Shown: positions 1 through 9,121 of the stretch, piece after piece
Numbering within the stretch: position 1 is the first letter of the stretch
Layout of the letters: each line of letters opens with the position of its first letter
From: Phocaeicola vulgatus ATCC 8482
GTDB taxonomy: Bacteria; Bacteroidota; Bacteroidia; Bacteroidales; Bacteroidaceae
Assembly (NCBI RefSeq): GCF_000012825.1
Contig: NC_009614.1
Span: forward strand, 2,604,001-2,668,000
DNA: 64,000 nucleotides
Direction: 5' to 3'
Translations under genes and position numbers: made by a program
The notes under the pieces: generated by a model
The model's database searches: none
What the model was told of the DNA's origin: nothing
Seen by the model: the letters and a program-made list of their open reading frames with translations, nothing else

Positions 1-9
1 TTTGGATAT

Positions 10-48
10 TTCCCCCGTTTTGGCCGTCAAATCTTATTTTCGGGGGAA
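10..48. repeat. GC-rich inverted repeat at left edge
   Basis: TTCCCCCG (10-17) pairs with CGGGGGAA (41-48) around a 23-nt loop. It may be the end of a terminator or repeat belonging to a gene outside the window. There is no clear T-run, so its role is not decided. Confidence 0.4.
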
Positions 49-61
49 TACCTAAAGATAC

Positions 62-108
62 AAAAAAGCCAACTAATTCGCAATACTTTGTGTATGAATT
101 AGTTGGCT
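62..108 (-). terminator. Terminator of recQ
   Basis: A perfect 13-bp stem (67-79 with 96-108, arms AGCCAACTAATTC and its complement) has a 16-nt loop. On the minus strand it is followed by a run of T (A62-A67 on the plus strand). It lies about 70 nt past the recQ stop, which fits a Rho-independent terminator. Confidence 0.8.
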
Positions 109-179
109 GATTTTGTAATATTTAATGAATGTCCCGAATTTGTCTGTTCCTGTTGTTGGTATATGGGAAGAATAGTTTT

Positions 180-1997
180 TCATTTCTTCAGTACCTTTTT
201 TATCAACTCTATAAACTCTTTTCCGTATTTTTCTTTCTTATATTCGCCAATACCATTGATGTTGCCGAATGCTTCTATTGTTGTAGGTTGTTGGGTGGCG
301 ATCAGGTGTAAAGTCTTGTCGGATAAAACAATATAGGCAGGTATAGCTTGCTGGTCCGCCAGCTTTTTACGCAGTATACGTAACTCCTCGAACAAGTCCT
401 TGTTTTCATTACCAAAAGTAACCGGAGTGGGAAAGAGTACCTCTTCCTTGGCTTTCTTTTTGCGTTTTTCCTTAGCAGGTACGAATTCTTCCCGTTTAAT
501 GACTACCAGCATGGCGGATTCTTTGCCGAACAATACTTTTTGCCCGCTTTCAGTTATTTTGAGGTGATTGTTCTCGTTATAGGCTATTTCGAAATATCCT
601 AGATTCAGCATTTGCAGCAGATAATCTTGCCAGTCGCGTGCGGGAATATCTCTTCCTGCGGCATATGTTTTCAGTTTGTCATAACCTTTGTCAATCAGTT
701 CTTGGTTTGCTGACCCTTTCAATATGTCTATTAACATGTGAGTACCTATTTGTTGGTTAGTTCGGGCTATTGCACTCAAAGCTTTTTGTACAATGATTGT
801 TCCGTCAAAGCGTTCGGGGGGATTACGGCACACATCACAGTTGCCACAATCATGGTCCATAGTTTCACCAAAATAGTTCAGCAGGATACGCCTCCGACAG
901 ATATCCGATTCAGCATATTGTTGCATCCGGTGTAATTTCTCTAAGTTAATTTCCTGCTGGCTGCTTTCTGTAGCGAATTTGGAAAGCATAACCAAGTCTC
1001 CCAGTGAATAGAACAGCAAAGTATCACTTTCCATACCATCACGCCCGGCACGTCCTATTTCTTGATAGAAACTTTCTATGCTTTTAGGAAGGTTATAATG
1101 AATAACCCAGCGTACATTGGATTTATCAATTCCCATCCCGAAAGCAATAGTGGCGCACACCACCTGTACACGATCATTTATGAAATCATTTTGTGCCTTA
1201 TCACGCATATCGCTGCTTAATCCTGCATGATAAACGGTTGCACGGATACCTTGTTTCATCAGCATTGCGGCCACATTTTCTGTTTTGCTGCGGCTCATGC
1301 AATAAATGATACCACATTCATTTTTGTGTTTTTCTATGAATTCAAGAATAGTCCGCATCTTATCCTTTTGTTGATAGCCTCTTTTAACTTCCAAACTCAG
1401 ATTGGGACGATCAAAGGAAGATATGAATATTTTAGGATCTTTCAAGGCCAATTGTTGTACAATGTCTTTTCGGGTTATTTTGTCAGCTGTAGCAGTCAAT
1501 GCTACAATCGGTACTTTGGGAAACTGATTACGTAATACCTTTAATTGGGTATATTCAGGCCGGAAATCATGTCCCCATTGTGAGATGCAATGAGCTTCAT
1601 CAATGGCAAATAAAGAAATTTGGATATCTTTCAGCAGGAAATTTGTTTCTATAAGTAATCGTTCAGGTGAAATATAAAGTAATTTGATTTTTCCTTGAAG
1701 ACATTCGCGACGTAGGTTTATATTTTCTGTTTCATTATTGCTGCTGTTCAGTGCCCGTGCTGCAATTCCGTTTGCTTGTAAACTTTCCACCTGGTCTTTC
1801 ATTAAAGAAATAAGGGGTGAAACGACAATGGCCGTACCTTCCATCAGTAAAGCCGGTAATTGATAACAGATGGATTTTCCTCCTCCTGTAGGCATTAATA
1901 CCAAAGTATCCTTTTGAGCTAATATATTTTGAATAATATCTTGCTGTAAAGGACGGAAACTATCGTATCCAAAGTAGTTTTTTAGAGTTTGGAACAT
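180..1997 (-). CDS. recQ: ATP-dependent DNA helicase RecQ
   Basis: A 605-residue superfamily 2 helicase that unwinds DNA 3'-5' in recombination and replication-fork repair in the cytoplasm. Walker A is TGGGKS (about 37-42) and the Walker B box is DEAH (133-136), followed by the RecQ-specific aromatic-rich loop HCISQWGHDFRP. The helicase C domain carries the QEIGRAGRDG motif VI. A zinc-binding RQC region follows, with cysteines in CRRRILLNYFGE and CGNCDVC, then a winged helix. The last roughly 75 residues form an HRDC domain (from about LRKKLADQQ). Length matches full-length bacterial RecQ. The gene is monocistronic here, with its own promoter 27-35 nt upstream and a strong terminator. Known of the family: helicase function. 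Seen: all motifs. Confidence 0.97.
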   Translation of the reverse strand: MFQTLKNYFGYDSFRPLQQDIIQNILAQKDTLVLMPTGGGKSICYQLPALLMEGTAIVVSPLISLMKDQVESLQANGIAARALNSSNNETENINLRRECLQGKIKLLYISPERLLIETNFLLKDIQISLFAIDEAHCISQWGHDFRPEYTQLKVLRNQFPKVPIVALTATADKITRKDIVQQLALKDPKIFISSFDRPNLSLEVKRGYQQKDKMRTILEFIEKHKNECGIIYCMSRSKTENVAAMLMKQGIRATVYHAGLSSDMRDKAQNDFINDRVQVVCATIAFGMGIDKSNVRWVIHYNLPKSIESFYQEIGRAGRDGMESDTLLFYSLGDLVMLSKFATESSQQEINLEKLHRMQQYAESDICRRRILLNYFGETMDHDCGNCDVCRNPPERFDGTIIVQKALSAIARTNQQIGTHMLIDILKGSANQELIDKGYDKLKTYAAGRDIPARDWQDYLLQMLNLGYFEIAYNENNHLKITESGQKVLFGKESAMLVVIKREEFVPAKEKRKKKAKEEVLFPTPVTFGNENKDLFEELRILRKKLADQQAIPAYIVLSDKTLHLIATQQPTTIEAFGNINGIGEYKKEKYGKEFIELIKKVLKK

Positions 1998-2328
1998 ATC
2001 TGTTTGTTATTTTAAAATGTAATCGGTTACAAAGGTAGTAAAATCTTTAGATTTGGTAGGGATCTCTGCCTAATAATAGTAAATAAGATATACTTTTATT
2101 CATAATTCATTTGTTTTGAAATTACTGCTTAAAAGAGAGGTTGGTTATTGTAGATTGGACAAATAAACTTTTTTGCCACTTAAAAAACAAAGTGTTGTGA
2201 TTATTTAAGAAATAAATTAAGCAAAAAAAGTTGCATATGAAAAAAACTTTTCCCACATTTGTCCAAAATTAGATATTTGCATTTATATAACTAACCAAAC
2301 AACGAAAAATTAAAAGAAAAATTAACTG
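1998..2328. other. Divergent intergenic region, recQ / AraC regulator
   Basis: A 331-bp AT-rich spacer between divergent genes. Apart from the recQ -7 box it holds a near-consensus element GATATTTG (2272-2279) with TTTT 20 nt upstream, which is a plausible promoter for the AraC-type gene with a leader of about 40 nt. No gene or RNA is evident. Confidence 0.4.
2030..2037 (-). promoter_or_regulatory. recQ promoter, -7 box TACCTTTG
   Basis: On the minus strand TACCTTTG matches the Bacteroidetes -7 consensus TAnnTTTG exactly, 33 nt upstream of the recQ ATG, predicting a leader of about 25 nt. No clear TTTG -33 box is visible. Confidence 0.6.
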
Positions 2329-2796
2329 ATGAGCGACGTGGAAAAAAAATCAGAAACCCAGGAAGCGGCTCCTAAGAAAAAACCGTATAACCTGAGAGAA
2401 AAGAAAGAGAAAAAGGCTGCTTACAGATCTCTGATTAGAGCAGAACTTGCCGATGAATTGTATGATAAGATTTTGAACATTGTAGTTGTTCAGAAAAAGT
2501 ACAAAGACCCTAATTATTCAGCAAAAGATTTGGCGAAAGAATTAAAGACAAATACTCGTTATTTGTCAGCTGTAGTGAATTCCCGCTTCGGAATGAATTA
2601 TTCTTGTTTGTTGAATGAATATCGTATTAAAGATGCTTTGCATCTTTTAGTTGATAAACGCTATATGGATAAGAATGTGGAAGAGATCAGTGCAATGGTA
2701 GGTTTTGCTAATCGCCAATCTTTTTATGCTGCGTTTTATAAGAATGTGGGTGAGACTCCTAATGGCTATCGTAAGAGAAATCAAGAAAAGAAATAA
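2329..2796 (+). CDS. AraC-family DNA-binding protein (small)
   Basis: 155 residues. A lysine-rich tail (about 1-35, many KKK/EKK) precedes an AraC/XylS-type double helix-turn-helix. The first helix pair is about 62-85 (SAKDLAKELKTNTRYLSAVV) and the second about 112-150, containing VEEISAMVGFANRQSFYAAF and the closing GETPNGYRKR, the usual AraC signature end. There is no ligand-binding or membrane domain, so it is a stand-alone DNA-binding unit, probably a transcriptional regulator whose targets cannot be read from the sequence. A strong terminator follows, separating it from the peptidase gene downstream. Confidence 0.85.
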   Translation: MSDVEKKSETQEAAPKKKPYNLREKKEKKAAYRSLIRAELADELYDKILNIVVVQKKYKDPNYSAKDLAKELKTNTRYLSAVVNSRFGMNYSCLLNEYRIKDALHLLVDKRYMDKNVEEISAMVGFANRQSFYAAFYKNVGETPNGYRKRNQEKK

Positions 2797-2824
2797 GAGC
2801 ATAATTTGCTACATTATAATTAAG

Positions 2825-2855
2825 AAAAAGGAAAACAATTGTTTTCCTTTTTTTG
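2825..2855 (+). terminator. Terminator after the AraC-type gene
   Basis: A 12-bp stem, AAAAAGGAAAAC (2825-2836) with GTTTTCCTTTTT (2841-2852), closes an AATT loop and runs into more T. It ends only about 17 nt before the first ATG of the peptidase gene, so it could also act as a leader hairpin for that gene. Confidence 0.75.
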
Positions 2856-2871
2856 TTTCGGCTCACGAATT

Positions 2872-4905
2872 ATGAAAACGTTAATTGTAGAAATGAAACA
2901 GGTTGGTTGCAATGAAGTAGATAAAAGCATGAATGAAATGGAGGAATTTGATTATACGGTTGAACAATTTGCCGACTTACAGTTACTTCGATATAAAGTG
3001 TATGGATTTGAAGAACTGAGTTTGAAACAAAAAAAGTTGATTTACTATTTGTCACAAGCTGCTTTGCAAGGCCGTGATATTTTGTTTGATCAGAATGGCA
3101 AATACAATTTGCTTATTCGTAAAATGTTGGAAACCGTATATACAGAGTATCAGGGAGATCGTACAGATGTGAATTTCGTCAATTTGGAAACTTATCTGAA
3201 ACGCATATGGTTTTCTAACGGAATTCATCATCATTATGCTTCAGATAAGTTCGTACCAGGTTTCACTCCGGAATTTTTTAGGGATGCATTGAATAGTGTG
3301 GATGCATTGAAGTTACCTTTGGGTAAAGGGGAAACAGTGGAAGAACTTTGTGAAGAAGTCTTTCCGGTGATTTTTGATTCTGAAATGATGCCTAAACGTG
3401 TGAATCAGGCAGACGGGGAGGATTTGGTCCTGACTTCGGCTGCAAATTATTACGAAGGGGTAACCCAGAAAGAAGCGGAAGATTTTTATCATAATTTGAA
3501 GAATCCGGATGATATGATGCCGGTAATGTTTGGTATGAACAGCCGTTTAGTGAAGGAGGACGGAAAAGTACAAGAAAAGGTCTGGAGATCTGGAGGATTG
3601 TATGGGCAAGCCATTGATAAGATCATTTATTGGTTGGATAAGGCTCTTGGTGTGGCAGAAGATGCACAACAAAAAATAGTTATCGAAAAATTAATTCGAT
3701 TTTATAAGAATGGGGACTTGAAAGATTTTGATGAATATTCTATTGCGTGGGTGAAGGATTTGGATTCACGCGTGGATTTTGTTAACGGCTTTATTGAAAG
3801 TTATGGAGATCCGTTAGGACTGAAAGCTAGTTGGGAGTCCATTGTGAATTTTAAAGATCTGGAAGCAACCAAGCGCACGGAAATTATCAGCGCTAATGCC
3901 CAATGGTTTGAAGATCACTCACCTGTAGATCATCGGTTTAAAAAAAAGGAAGTGAAAGGTGTGTCGGCCAAGGTGATTACAGCCGCTATGCTGGGGGGGG
4001 ATTTGTATCCTGCTACAGCGATTGGGATTAATCTCCCTAATTCCAACTGGATTCGTAGTGTGCATGGTTCTAAGTCTGTAACCATCGGAAATCTGACTGA
4101 TGCCTATAATAAAGCGGCTCATGGTAATGGATTTACAGATGAATTTGTTTGCGGTGCCGAAGAGAAAGAATGGATAAAGAAATATGCAGATCTTACAGGG
4201 GATTTACATACTGATTTGCATGAATGTTTGGGGCACGGTTCTGGCCAGTTGTTACCGGGAGTAGATCAGGATGCTTTGAAAGCGTATGGATCTACGATAG
4301 AAGAGGCACGTGCCGATTTATTCGGTTTGTACTATCTGCCGGATGACAAAATGGTAGAGTTGGGGCTTACACCGGATGGAGATGCCTTTAAAGCAGAATA
4401 TTATACTTATATGATGAATGGTCTGATGACCCAGTTAGTCCGCATCGAGTTAGGTAATATGGTAGAGGAAGCACACATGCGTAACCGCCAGCTCATTGCG
4501 CGGTGGACATTTGAGAAAGGTGCTGCAGATAAGGTGGTTGAACTGGTTAAGAAGGATGGGAAAACGTATGTGAAGATAAACGATTATCAAAAATTGCGCA
4601 CTCTGTTCGGACAGTTGCTGGCTGAGATACAACGCATTAAAAGTGAAGGAGATTTTGAGGCTGCCCGTAAATTGGTCGAAAAGTATGCGGTGAAAATAGA
4701 TCCGGTTTTGCACGCCGAGATATTGGCACGTTATGAAAAACTTCATCTGGCTCCTTACAAAGGTTTTGTAAATCCTGTATATGAGGCCGTGACAGATAAG
4801 GATGGAAATATTATAGATGTAAAAGTATCTTATAATGAAGGTTACGCGGAGCAAATGTTACGTTATAGCAAAGAATTTGCGAATCTTCCTTATAGAAATG
4901 AATAA
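2872..4905 (+). CDS. Dipeptidyl peptidase III (M49 zinc peptidase)
   Basis: About 677 residues. M49 peptidases remove dipeptides from peptide N-termini. The zinc motif HECLGH (about 450-455) is the HEXXGH form used by this family. The third ligand motif EEARAD follows about 25 residues later, with FGLYYLP downstream. Database entries often mislabel this family as dihydrofolate reductase. The start is uncertain. A TTG at 2839 lies inside the upstream terminator and is unlikely. ATG 2872 is used here, but ATG 2929 (MNEMEEFDY) begins directly at the conserved core. No signal peptide or lipobox is visible from any start, so a cytoplasmic enzyme is inferred. The alkylation repair gene follows after 8 nt, probably co-transcribed. 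Confidence 0.88.
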   Translation: MKTLIVEMKQVGCNEVDKSMNEMEEFDYTVEQFADLQLLRYKVYGFEELSLKQKKLIYYLSQAALQGRDILFDQNGKYNLLIRKMLETVYTEYQGDRTDVNFVNLETYLKRIWFSNGIHHHYASDKFVPGFTPEFFRDALNSVDALKLPLGKGETVEELCEEVFPVIFDSEMMPKRVNQADGEDLVLTSAANYYEGVTQKEAEDFYHNLKNPDDMMPVMFGMNSRLVKEDGKVQEKVWRSGGLYGQAIDKIIYWLDKALGVAEDAQQKIVIEKLIRFYKNGDLKDFDEYSIAWVKDLDSRVDFVNGFIESYGDPLGLKASWESIVNFKDLEATKRTEIISANAQWFEDHSPVDHRFKKKEVKGVSAKVITAAMLGGDLYPATAIGINLPNSNWIRSVHGSKSVTIGNLTDAYNKAAHGNGFTDEFVCGAEEKEWIKKYADLTGDLHTDLHECLGHGSGQLLPGVDQDALKAYGSTIEEARADLFGLYYLPDDKMVELGLTPDGDAFKAEYYTYMMNGLMTQLVRIELGNMVEEAHMRNRQLIARWTFEKGAADKVVELVKKDGKTYVKINDYQKLRTLFGQLLAEIQRIKSEGDFEAARKLVEKYAVKIDPVLHAEILARYEKLHLAPYKGFVNPVYEAVTDKDGNIIDVKVSYNEGYAEQMLRYSKEFANLPYRNE

Positions 4906-4913
4906 GAATAAAT

Positions 4914-5582
4914 ATGGATGTACGCGAAACAATAAAAGACATAAAGGGGCAATTCCGTTTGTTTATGAATGGGGTGGTTTCCCAAAGTATGCGTGAGAAG
5001 GGATTAGACTATAAACTGAATTTTGGCATCGAACTTCCGCGTTTGAAAGAAATAGCTGCTCGTTATGAAAAAAATCATGAAGTGGCGCAAGCTTTATGGA
5101 AAGAAAATATCCGTGAATGTAAAATTCTAGCGGGAATGTTACAGCCGGTAGAAACATTTTATCCGGAAATAGCTGATATATGGGTAGAAGATATGCGCTA
5201 TCCTGAAATAGCGGAACTGACTTGCATGAGTTTGTTCCAATATTTACCTTATGCTTCGGAGAAGGCTTTTGAATGGATGGCCGATGAGCGTGAATATTTT
5301 CAGTTATGTGGCTTTATGCTGATGGCAAGGCTGTTGATGAAGGGAAATCAGCTGACTGAGCGTTCGGAAGCTGAATTTTTGGATCAGGCAATGGCCACTT
5401 TACAAAGCGAGGGAGTGCTGCCCCGCAAAGCAGCTGCTACTGCTTTGAAGAAGTTTGCCGTTCAAAGCAAGGAAAATGGCAAAAAGGTGAATCGGTTGTT
5501 GGCTCCATTAACCAAATCAGATAAGGTAGAAATAGCTTCTTTGGCTGGAGAAATAAAATTAGAAACAGAATATTGGCATTAA
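4914..5582 (+). CDS. AlkD-like DNA alkylation repair protein
   Basis: 222 residues, almost all helical with tandem HEAT-like repeats and no signal peptide. This fits the DNA alkylation repair (AlkD-like) family of glycosylases that remove N3/N7-alkylated purines. Supporting stretches are the N-terminal helix with MREKGLDYKLNFGIELPRLKEIA, the repeat containing ECKILAGMLQP, and the C-terminal GVLPRKAAATALKKFA. The catalytic residues cannot be assigned with certainty by eye, so a HEAT-repeat paralogue without glycosylase activity is possible. It sits 8 nt after the DPP III gene and 54 nt before the Fur-type gene. Confidence 0.72.
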   Translation: MDVRETIKDIKGQFRLFMNGVVSQSMREKGLDYKLNFGIELPRLKEIAARYEKNHEVAQALWKENIRECKILAGMLQPVETFYPEIADIWVEDMRYPEIAELTCMSLFQYLPYASEKAFEWMADEREYFQLCGFMLMARLLMKGNQLTERSEAEFLDQAMATLQSEGVLPRKAAATALKKFAVQSKENGKKVNRLLAPLTKSDKVEIASLAGEIKLETEYWH

Positions 5583-5636
5583 ACTTTCATGTTATCATAA
5601 AAAGGCTTAACTTTGACGGCGGAACTGAAATCTGTG

Positions 5637-6104
5637 ATGGAAGAGAATGTGAAAGATAAGGTAAAGCAGATCTTGACAGAATATCTGCAGGTTAACGGGC
5701 ATCGGAAGACACCTGAACGATATGCTATACTCGATACTATCTATTCCATTAAAGGTCATTTTGACATTGATACGCTTTATAATTATATGGCAAATGAAGG
5801 GAAATTCCGGGTAAGCCGGGCTACTCTTTATAATACCATCATTCTTTTTATCGATGCAAAATTGGTTATTAAACATCAGTTCGGCAATTCTTCCCAGTAC
5901 GAGCGTGCGTACAACAATGAAACCCATCATCACATGATATGTACGGAATGTGGCAAAGTGACCGAATTTCAGGATGAGAATCTGAAACAAGCCATTGCCA
6001 ATACGAAACTGAAGAAATTTCATGCCTCGCACTATTCCTTATATATCTATGGTGTATGCAGCAAGTGTACTTGGGCCAAGCGTAGGAAGAAAAAAGATAA
6101 GTAA
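5637..6104 (+). CDS. Fur-family metal-responsive regulator
   Basis: 155 residues. A winged-helix domain (about 8-85, with GHRKTPERYAILDTIY and the recognition region SRATLYNTIILF) is followed by a dimerisation/metal domain with the His cluster THHHMICTECGK and a second Cys pair, GVCSKC. The two CxxC pairs are the structural zinc site of Fur/PerR/Zur proteins. Which metal or stress it senses cannot be decided from sequence. ATG 5637 is chosen over an in-frame TTG at 5613 because it begins at the conserved domain. purA starts 16 nt after the stop, so the two genes are probably co-transcribed. Confidence 0.88.
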   Translation: MEENVKDKVKQILTEYLQVNGHRKTPERYAILDTIYSIKGHFDIDTLYNYMANEGKFRVSRATLYNTIILFIDAKLVIKHQFGNSSQYERAYNNETHHHMICTECGKVTEFQDENLKQAIANTKLKKFHASHYSLYIYGVCSKCTWAKRRKKKDK

Positions 6105-6120
6105 CATAAAACGAAGAAAC

Positions 6121-7392
6121 ATGAAAGTAGATGTCTTGTTAGGTTTGCAATGGGGTGATGAAGGCAAAGGAAAGGTTGTCGATGTTCTGACTCCCCGTTA
6201 TGATGTGGTAGCTCGTTTCCAGGGAGGTCCGAATGCAGGTCATACACTGGAATTCGAAGGCCAGAAATATGTGCTCCGTTCCATTCCTTCCGGAATATTT
6301 CAAGGAAATAAAGTAAACATTATTGGTAATGGTGTGGTACTGGATCCGGCTTTGTTCAAGGCTGAGGCTGAAGCTTTGGAGGCTAGCGGACACCCCCTGA
6401 AAGAACGTTTGCACATTTCAAAGAAAGCTCATTTGATTTTGCCTACTCACCGCATTCTGGATGCTGCTTATGAAGCTGCTAAAGGAGATGCCAAAGTGGG
6501 AACTACCGGAAAAGGTATAGGTCCTACTTATACTGATAAAGTGAGTCGTAACGGTGTACGTGTAGGTGATATCCTTCATAATTTTGAAGAAGTGTATGGA
6601 AAGGCAAAGGCACGCCACGAACAGATCTTGAAAAGTTTGAATTATGAATATGATATAACCGAACTGGAAAAACAATGGTTGGAGGGTATCGAATACCTGA
6701 AACAGTTCCATTTGGTGGACAGTGAACACGAAATCAATAATCTTCTGAAGTCGGGTAAGAGTGTGCTTTGTGAAGGTGCGCAGGGAACGATGCTTGATGT
6801 TGATTTCGGTTCTTATCCTTTTGTCACTTCTTCAAATACTATTTGTGCCGGTGCTTGTACCGGTTTAGGTATCGGTCCTAATAAAATTGGTAATGTATAC
6901 GGTATCATGAAAGCGTATTGTACCCGTGTGGGGGCAGGTCCTTTCCCTACCGAACTGTTTGATGAAACTGGTAAGAAAATCCGCGATTTAGGTCATGAAT
7001 ATGGTGCGGTGACAGGTCGTGAACGTCGTTGTGGCTGGATTGATCTTGTAGCTTTGAAGTATTCTATCATGGTAAACGGGGTGACTCAGTTAATTATGAT
7101 GAAGAGCGATGTGTTGGATGATTTCGAAACCATCAAAGCATGTGTGGCTTATAAAGTAAATGGTGAGGAAATTGATTACTTCCCTTATGATATTAGTGAG
7201 GGGCTGGAACCTGTATATGCGGAGCTGCCCGGATGGAAGACTGATATGACCAAGATGACCAGTGAGGATGAATTCCCGGAAGAATTCAATGCGTATGTCA
7301 CTTTCTTGGAAGAACAGCTGGAAACCCCGATCAAGATTGTTTCGGTAGGTCCTGATCGTGGTCAGACTATTGAACGCTATACGGAAGAATAA
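6121..7392 (+). CDS. purA: Adenylosuccinate synthetase
   Basis: 423 residues. It joins IMP and aspartate using GTP to make adenylosuccinate, the first committed step from IMP to AMP, in the cytoplasm. The N-terminal GTP/IMP loop is LGLQWGDEGKGKVVD. The IMP-binding motif TTGKGIGPTY follows near residue 128, and GRERRCGWIDL and GPDRGQTI are near the C-terminus. Full length for the family. The start ATG 6121 gives the usual MKVDVLLGLQWGDEGKG beginning; the frame is open further upstream but overlaps the Fur gene. A terminator follows. Confidence 0.97.
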   Translation: MKVDVLLGLQWGDEGKGKVVDVLTPRYDVVARFQGGPNAGHTLEFEGQKYVLRSIPSGIFQGNKVNIIGNGVVLDPALFKAEAEALEASGHPLKERLHISKKAHLILPTHRILDAAYEAAKGDAKVGTTGKGIGPTYTDKVSRNGVRVGDILHNFEEVYGKAKARHEQILKSLNYEYDITELEKQWLEGIEYLKQFHLVDSEHEINNLLKSGKSVLCEGAQGTMLDVDFGSYPFVTSSNTICAGACTGLGIGPNKIGNVYGIMKAYCTRVGAGPFPTELFDETGKKIRDLGHEYGAVTGRERRCGWIDLVALKYSIMVNGVTQLIMMKSDVLDDFETIKACVAYKVNGEEIDYFPYDISEGLEPVYAELPGWKTDMTKMTSEDEFPEEFNAYVTFLEEQLETPIKIVSVGPDRGQTIERYTEE

Positions 7393-7413
7393 TAGAGAAG
7401 AATCTTATAAGAT

Positions 7414-7460
7414 AAAAAAGAGATACTGTTTTCCTTTGGAGTCAGTTTCTCTTTTTTTTT
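7414..7460 (+). terminator. Terminator of purA
   Basis: A stem of AAAAAAGAGATACTG with CAG-TTTCTCTTTTTT (one mismatch) ends in a run of nine T (7452-7460), about 20 nt after the purA stop. Confidence 0.75.
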
Positions 7461-7680
7461 GTATACATCTATCTGTTTCTATGTATATTTGATAAAATTG
7501 TAACATCTATAATGATACCCATGTAAGATAATATATCTTTCGTCTTTATCGTATATCTTTCCGGTTACTATTTTAAGATGTGTGTGGAGCATCAATTGTG
7601 CATTATTGCGTATTATTGTGCCAAATCGCGTCATTCCGTCTGGGTTTCTTTCTATATTTGTCATCAATAAAAATATCGAT

Positions 7681-8436
7681 ATGGCATTACAAACAACCGG
7701 ATTGGAATTTTTCTACTTGAGTGTGGATTTCTCCGAGAATGATAAAATATTGTTGGTGGAACAAGAGTTGGGCTACATTGCTTGTATTGCATTTATTGGC
7801 ACGTATTTACCACAAAGGATGTCTTTGCTGTTGGAGAGAGGATAGGTGTCTGCTTTTTACTCGCAGATTGTCCGAAGGATGTACGGCCGATTATGTACAG
7901 CAAGTAGTGGATGCACTGTTGGAACGTGGATTTTTTAGTAAAGCCCAATACGAAAAAAATGGAATTCTTACTTCGGAAAGTATACAGGACCATTACTTTG
8001 AGGCGGTACAACAACGGAAGTGTGTAGAGGTGAGTACTGATTACTTGTTGATAGAGATTTCAAAATACAAGAATTTGTATGTGGATGGTAGTAACGTAGG
8101 CATTTCAACGGAAAATGTGGACATGAAAACATGAAGTTACAAAGTAAAGCAGAGCAAAAAAAGAAAAAGGACTCCTCTTCATTTTGTTCTCCAGAAAAGA
8201 AGAGGATTTTTGCGGAGAAAGAGACTTTTTCTTCTATTCCTGTAGATGGAAAATGCAGAAATGCTTCCGGACCAGTTGAAGCTTTGCAGCAGTGAGGGAT
8301 AGGAGATAAGATAGTAGGGTACTGTGATTATGGTGTGATAGGGCATCCGATATGGCAAATATTAGCTGATATGCGTATGTCAGGTGGAAGGTTATATCAA
8401 TTGTTAGCCTTTATTGGGGCGCGCCTGCGAGTTTGA
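7681..8436 (+). pseudogene. Broken DUF4373 (Lin1244/Lin1753-like) gene
   Basis: Three pieces line up as one decayed gene. Frame 1 from ATG 7681 gives a DUF4373-like start (FFYLSVDFSENDKILLVEQE). Around 7775-7800 the homology moves to frame 2 (LLARIYHKG, EDRCLLFTRRLSEG, DALLERGFFSKAQYEKNGILTSESIQ) up to the TGA at 8132. Frame 1 then resumes from 8131, is cut by TGA at 8293, and continues with a recognisable tail (GHPIWQILADM and LLAFIGARLR) to 8434. At least two frame changes plus a nonsense codon make a working product unlikely. DUF4373 proteins often carry a replication-initiator-like domain and sit on accessory DNA. The family call rests on memory of its motifs. Confidence 0.6.
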
Positions 8437-8696
8437 CCGATTAGAATTTAGTAGATTGATAAATACTGTAATTGTGTAATAAAGAAAACGATTGATCGTT
8501 TTATGGTTCATATAAGTAGAAAATAAATAGAATATTAAATAGATAATAGCCTGATTTTTAAAGTGCTGATTATGCTAATGGTAGAGTATAAGTAGAAAGT
8601 GACTAAAAAAATATTCATAATATATTGTGTATCAAGTAAAAGGGGGAAATAATATAAGTATGGTGGACTTAATGAATAGAGGAGAACGGTAAGCAT

Positions 8697-8712
8697 AAGT
8701 TCTTTTGGAACT
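8697..8712. repeat. Left copy of 16-bp inverted repeat
   Basis: AAGTTCTTTTGGAACT. Internally palindromic (AGTTC-N5-GAACT) and the exact reverse complement of 9077-9092. Confidence 0.6.
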
Positions 8713-9076
8713 CATTTTATTAATAATATTGCAAAGATATAAAATTTTATTGAAAATAAAAGAATAAGTCTATTATTTTTTGTCTATGATATTTTTTTAT
8801 TCATAAGTATTGTTTAGTTGTGATATTTGTTAGATGCAAGGTAATTATTTTATTTTTAGTATAAAATGATGTGAAATACATGAAAATTGTCAAGATAATC
8901 ATTTTCTTCTTCAGATATCTTGTTCCAAATAAAGTATCTTGTTTTTTTTATTTCTTTAACTATTTATCCTTTGTGTGAAATTACTCTTTTAACAGTTGAA
9001 TATCGTTTGGAACGACTAATATTTAGGCGTTTTTTATAAGAAATGAATTCTTGTACTTTCTTCTTTTATAGAACTA

Positions 9077-9092
9077 AGTTCCAAAAGAACTT
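9077..9092. repeat. Right copy of 16-bp inverted repeat, before susC-1
   Basis: AGTTCCAAAAGAACTT, about 30 nt upstream of the susC-1 ATG. It is positioned as a possible operator or leader hairpin. Confidence 0.55.
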
Positions 9093-9121
9093 GGATAATG
9101 TTTAATTAAAAGAGAGTGAGT

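Larger units (their letters stand above)
8437..9121. other. 685-bp AT-rich leader region upstream of susC-1
   Basis: No credible gene. It holds a pair of inverted 16-mers, AAGTTCTTTTGGAACT (8697-8712) and its exact complement (9077-9092), the latter about 30 nt before susC-1. A minus-strand -7-like box, TATCTTTG, lies at 8732-8739. No exact plus-strand TAnnTTTG was found before susC-1; ATCCTTTG near 8967 is the closest, with one mismatch. Confidence 0.5.

Noticed and set aside
7479..7667. 62-codon minus-strand frame after purA
   Set aside because: No family likeness or promoter, and it overlaps the start of the DUF4373 relic.
8640..8731. Minus-strand sRNA driven by TATCTTTG at 8732-8739
   Set aside because: The -7 box is good but there is no -33 box and no hairpin-plus-U terminator downstream, so it is not listed as an RNA gene.
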